Source of the DNA: Helianthus annuus
Taxonomy: Eukaryota; Streptophyta; Magnoliopsida; Asterales; Asteraceae
Direction: 5' to 3'
NCBI RefSeq assembly: GCF_002127325.2
Contig: NC_035437.2
Span: forward strand, 115,440,916-115,504,915
Length of the DNA: 64,000 bases
Shown here: positions 61,375 through 64,000 of the stretch, piece after piece
Layout of the letters: each line of letters opens with the position of its first letter
Position numbering within the stretch: position 1 is the first letter of the stretch
The notes under the pieces: model-generated
Databases searched by the model: none
Seen by the model: the letters and a program-made list of their open reading frames with translations, nothing else
Told to the model about the DNA's origin: nothing
Position numbers and translations under genes: made by a program

Positions 61375-63820
61375 TGTGACACTCTAGGTTTTCCCGGGCA
61401 ACCATCTTGTTGTAACATCGTGTGTATATATATATTATTAAATGAAAGATTGCGTTTGATCTTGATATGCTATGTGATCTTTGTGTTAAGTTATGTGTAT
61501 GTAGATTTATGTATGTGTATACGTGTGAACCGAGACCTCAAAGACCCGACTCGAGACCCCCGGTCTCGAGTAACCCACATAAGTTGGGCCGCAACTCCTT
61601 AGCCCATTCGAGAACCCACTAGGGTGCACCAACTTGAAATGGGTATAAAACCCCACCATTGTAGCCGACATTCCCTTTTGGGACATCAATCATCACCTTA
61701 CAATTCCCTAAGATCATTCCTCTCTCTCCCTCTCACTCTAGCTCTCTCTCTAGAAACTTTGAACCAAACACCCTCTCCTTTCTTCTCGGAGCAACCGGCG
61801 GCTAAGGAAGGAGCTCTTGGATCTCGGTGAATCCCTACACACCTCCACACTCTTGAACCGGTTAGTGCCTCCTTGTGTATAGTTGGAGACTTTTGATATA
61901 GGTCCTTGTTTGTGAATGATCTACATGCTTAGTTTAAACGTTTCCATGTATGACTTGTATGTGTAGTGGGATAAAACTGATTAGGTGATGTAGATTGTTG
62001 TATGAATGATGGACACAAACCTGTTGTGGTAAATAATTGTCATTGGTGTTGATTTGGTTAAAATTGTTGTTTATATATGATGTGCAAAGTTTACTTGTGA
62101 CAAGTGCATAGATCTAATATTGAACCGGAGCTTATGAGTTAGATATGTAGGACCGTTGATGATGACCGAGTTATATATTGAATTGAGTTTATGTTGGTTG
62201 AATGAACATGCTTGCAAATGATGAACTGGGTGAATATGGGCTGAATATGATATGAACATATGATGAACTGTTTGAGAATGACATGAATATTTGAAAAGTT
62301 GTGTGTTTGATCCGTTTGATTTGAGAATTAGACAAGAAAACATGTTTGTGCGATTTAACTGGATAGTACACCAAATCATGAAAATGAAATTCTATTGGAT
62401 AAGTACGATGCTGGCAGATGTTCTAGAATCAGCAGGTATGCGAGTCGAGACCTTGGTTTCGACTCGAGACCATCAAGCTACAACTCGAGACCGCAGTGAT
62501 TGCGACTCGTGACCAACAAGTGACAACTCGAGATAGACTTCAGGGACTCGAGACCAGCAAGGTCTCGACTTGAGACCTCATGATCTCGACTCGAGACTGG
62601 ACTCGAGACCCCTGAGGTTGCGACTCATGACAGCACTACTCGAGACCAGACGACCATAGCTCGAGATCTCCTGGTTGCGACTCGAGACCGCATGATCTCG
62701 AGTCGAGACCACCTTGTCTTGACTGGGCTGCTTACCTTAGTTATTGGGCCACAAGGTGTTTTGGGTTTGGGCTGCCTGTTGACTGGACTATGTGTTAACT
62801 GTACTGATTGACTGTGCAATTACTAGAGCAGGCCCAATAACTCAAACTGTATGCATACTACGTGTTAGATATATGTAGGATATATGTGATTACTTGTATC
62901 CGAACCTGACCTACTGGTAACCATGTTAGGACGTGGTGACCAGCATACTTGACCAAGTAAACTAATCTGCCGAGCAACCCAAGGTGAGTTCACAACTTTT
63001 AAAGCATGCGTTCCCGGTGGTTTGGGAAATCGGAACTTAAAACAACGCTATCCCTTGTAAGGGATACAAACCTATTTTCTCCCCTTGTGTGGGACCCTTA
63101 GTTAATTATTGTTTATACGGAATGCAACGAGCAAAACTAAACGAAACTCTATCACTCAGGTCTCTACTATTTAATACCGATTAGTCGCCGGGGCCAGGCG
63201 AACGGGTTATTAGTTGATAGCGCTATTTAGGTCTTACCAGCCTCACACCGTGCCTGTAAAGGATCGGTCGTGAACTAATGTACTCTGGCAAACCGTCAAT
63301 GATGATAGAACATTGACAAACGGGGCACTGCGGAAACGTACGGTCACCTAGTATTCGGTGTTGGAAAAACAGTTTAGTCGCTTACTTATGGGGTAGCTCC
63401 CCATGGCATGTATAAACGGATAAATTAACTGGTGAAACAAGTTTTTGGTAATTAAAAACTGGACAACTCGTGAACTCGCCAACGTTTTTTTGTTGATACC
63501 CTACTGCATGCTTTGCAGGTACCCAGTGACTCAGGAGCTTGCTACTTGGGGATGTGTAGTGGTCGTCTAACCCATGTGTTGGGTTCTAAATAAACTTGAA
63601 CCATGAACTTTGTTTTAAACTGTTTTGTCTACGCTTCCGCTACTTATGCTACTATTTGAACTTAAAACTTTCGAACTTGGTTATGATATTTGCTAACCCT
63701 GTGGTTGGTGAATAATGCTTCTACTATTAATTAAATTGCTCAGTATAATTGGTGGCTGGATCCTGGTTAGTCACGCCCTCAAGCGGTGGTACTCCGCATG
63801 TGGATTTTGGGGGTGTGACA
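61375..63820 (+). mobile_element. Element F 3' LTR (2446 bp, uninterrupted)
   Basis: It runs TGTGACACTCTAGG...GGGGGTGTGACA and is followed by TTTTC. A perfect dyad with arms CTCGAGACC/GGTCTCGAG lies at 61550-61570, ahead of TATAAAA near 61644. 62438-62715 is an array of about 18 CTCGAGACC-like motifs on both strands. It shows the pre-insertion sequence that G disrupted in the 5' LTR. Confidence 0.93.
62438..62715. repeat. Array of CTCGAGACC-type motifs
   Basis: The motif (ACTCGAGACC and degenerate or inverted forms such as GGTCTCGAC) recurs about every 10-25 bases without a fixed period. The other LTR has a shorter version. Confidence 0.85.
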
Positions 63821-64000
63821 TTTTCGGTGAAGGTTCACCGAATCGGGGAAAGGGAGGGAAGGGGGGAGAGAGGGGTGTGTGGCGGGTCCATGCCTTCTCA
63901 ACCAATTACATATTTTTCCTTTTTAAAAAAAAAAATAGTTTACCTATTCCAAAGTGTCTAACCACCGCCAACGTTTTTGAGCAATAGATAAACAAAATAG
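63821..64000. other. Right flank of element F
   Basis: It begins with the target duplication TTTTC, then a GC- and purine-rich stretch. TTCACCGAATCGG here is roughly the inverted complement of CCGAATCGGTGACC at about 36800, so F may have inserted in a small inverted-repeat element. No gene is seen. Confidence 0.5.

Larger units (their letters stand above)
36864..63820 (+). mobile_element. Element F: Tekay-like chromovirus, split by nested elements G and D
   Basis: The outer target duplication is TTTTC (36859-36863 and 63821-63825). Order: 5' LTR part 1 (36864-37602), insertion G (37603-54881) with its own duplication ATAGA, 5' LTR part 2 (54887-56366), tRNA-Met PBS, gag-pol (56660-61272), polypurine tract, 3' LTR (61375-63820). 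Without the insertions F is about 9.7 kb, a normal length for the lineage. The 5' LTR joins across G exactly as the uninterrupted 3' LTR reads at 62106-62111. Confidence 0.92.

Overview
The window is plant nuclear DNA, almost certainly from a eudicot and probably from the daisy family (Asteraceae). The plant call rests on plant-type LTR retrotransposon lineages (Ty3/Gypsy Tekay-like chromoviruses, an Athila-type element primed by tRNA-Asp, a Ty1/Copia element), a tRNA-derived SINE, a hAT-type MITE, a Helitron-like end and one four-exon nuclear gene for a plastid-type acetyltransferase. The Asteraceae call rests on remembered resemblance of the repeats and is less certain; species is unresolved.

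Left stack (1-29208). A Ty1/Copia element (3' part, 1-4080) sits in the 5' LTR of an Athila-type element (to 22707). Inside that Athila element are also an internally deleted Tekay-like element (5632 to about 10395, in gag) and a solo LTR (14816-17797, between pol and the envelope-position ORF). The Athila element is itself inserted in the leader of a minus-strand Tekay-like element, whose PBS (23464-23477) and LTR (23481-25954) follow. Beyond that LTR is a truncated minus-strand pol (25989-28254), abutted by a probable Helitron (28252-29208). All protein-coding regions here carry stops, frameshifts or lost catalytic residues.

Gene island (29209-36863). The only convincing cellular gene is on the minus strand: a 288-codon GNAT-family acetyltransferase in four exons (31846-34722) with canonical splice sites. 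A 325-bp hAT-type MITE with an 8-bp target duplication lies in its second intron. A solo LTR (29650-31698, duplication TAATG) lies about 150 bp downstream, and a SINE with a 16-bp duplication (35562-35713) lies upstream.

Right stack (36864-63820). One Tekay-like element, F (TSD TTTTC), spans 27 kb because it holds a second element, G (37603-54881, TSD ATAGA, minus strand, no coding region). G in turn holds a third, D (39160-48598, TSD GAATG, minus strand, no coding region, LTRs longer than its interior). The order of insertion is therefore F, then G, then D. The two D LTRs are nearly identical, so D is recent.

The most interesting signals are non-coding. First, the leader of the minus-strand Tekay-like elements carries a series of stem-loops with a shared loop and different stems, and two stems show paired compensatory changes between the two copies in the window (22890-23252 and 52150-52901). 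Second, five different LTR families carry short GC-rich inverted repeats just upstream of a TATA box. Third, the Athila element carries about twenty copies of a CACGGGGCCGTG-like dyad. Fourth, the LTR of G carries a tRNA-like A box, B box and T-run.
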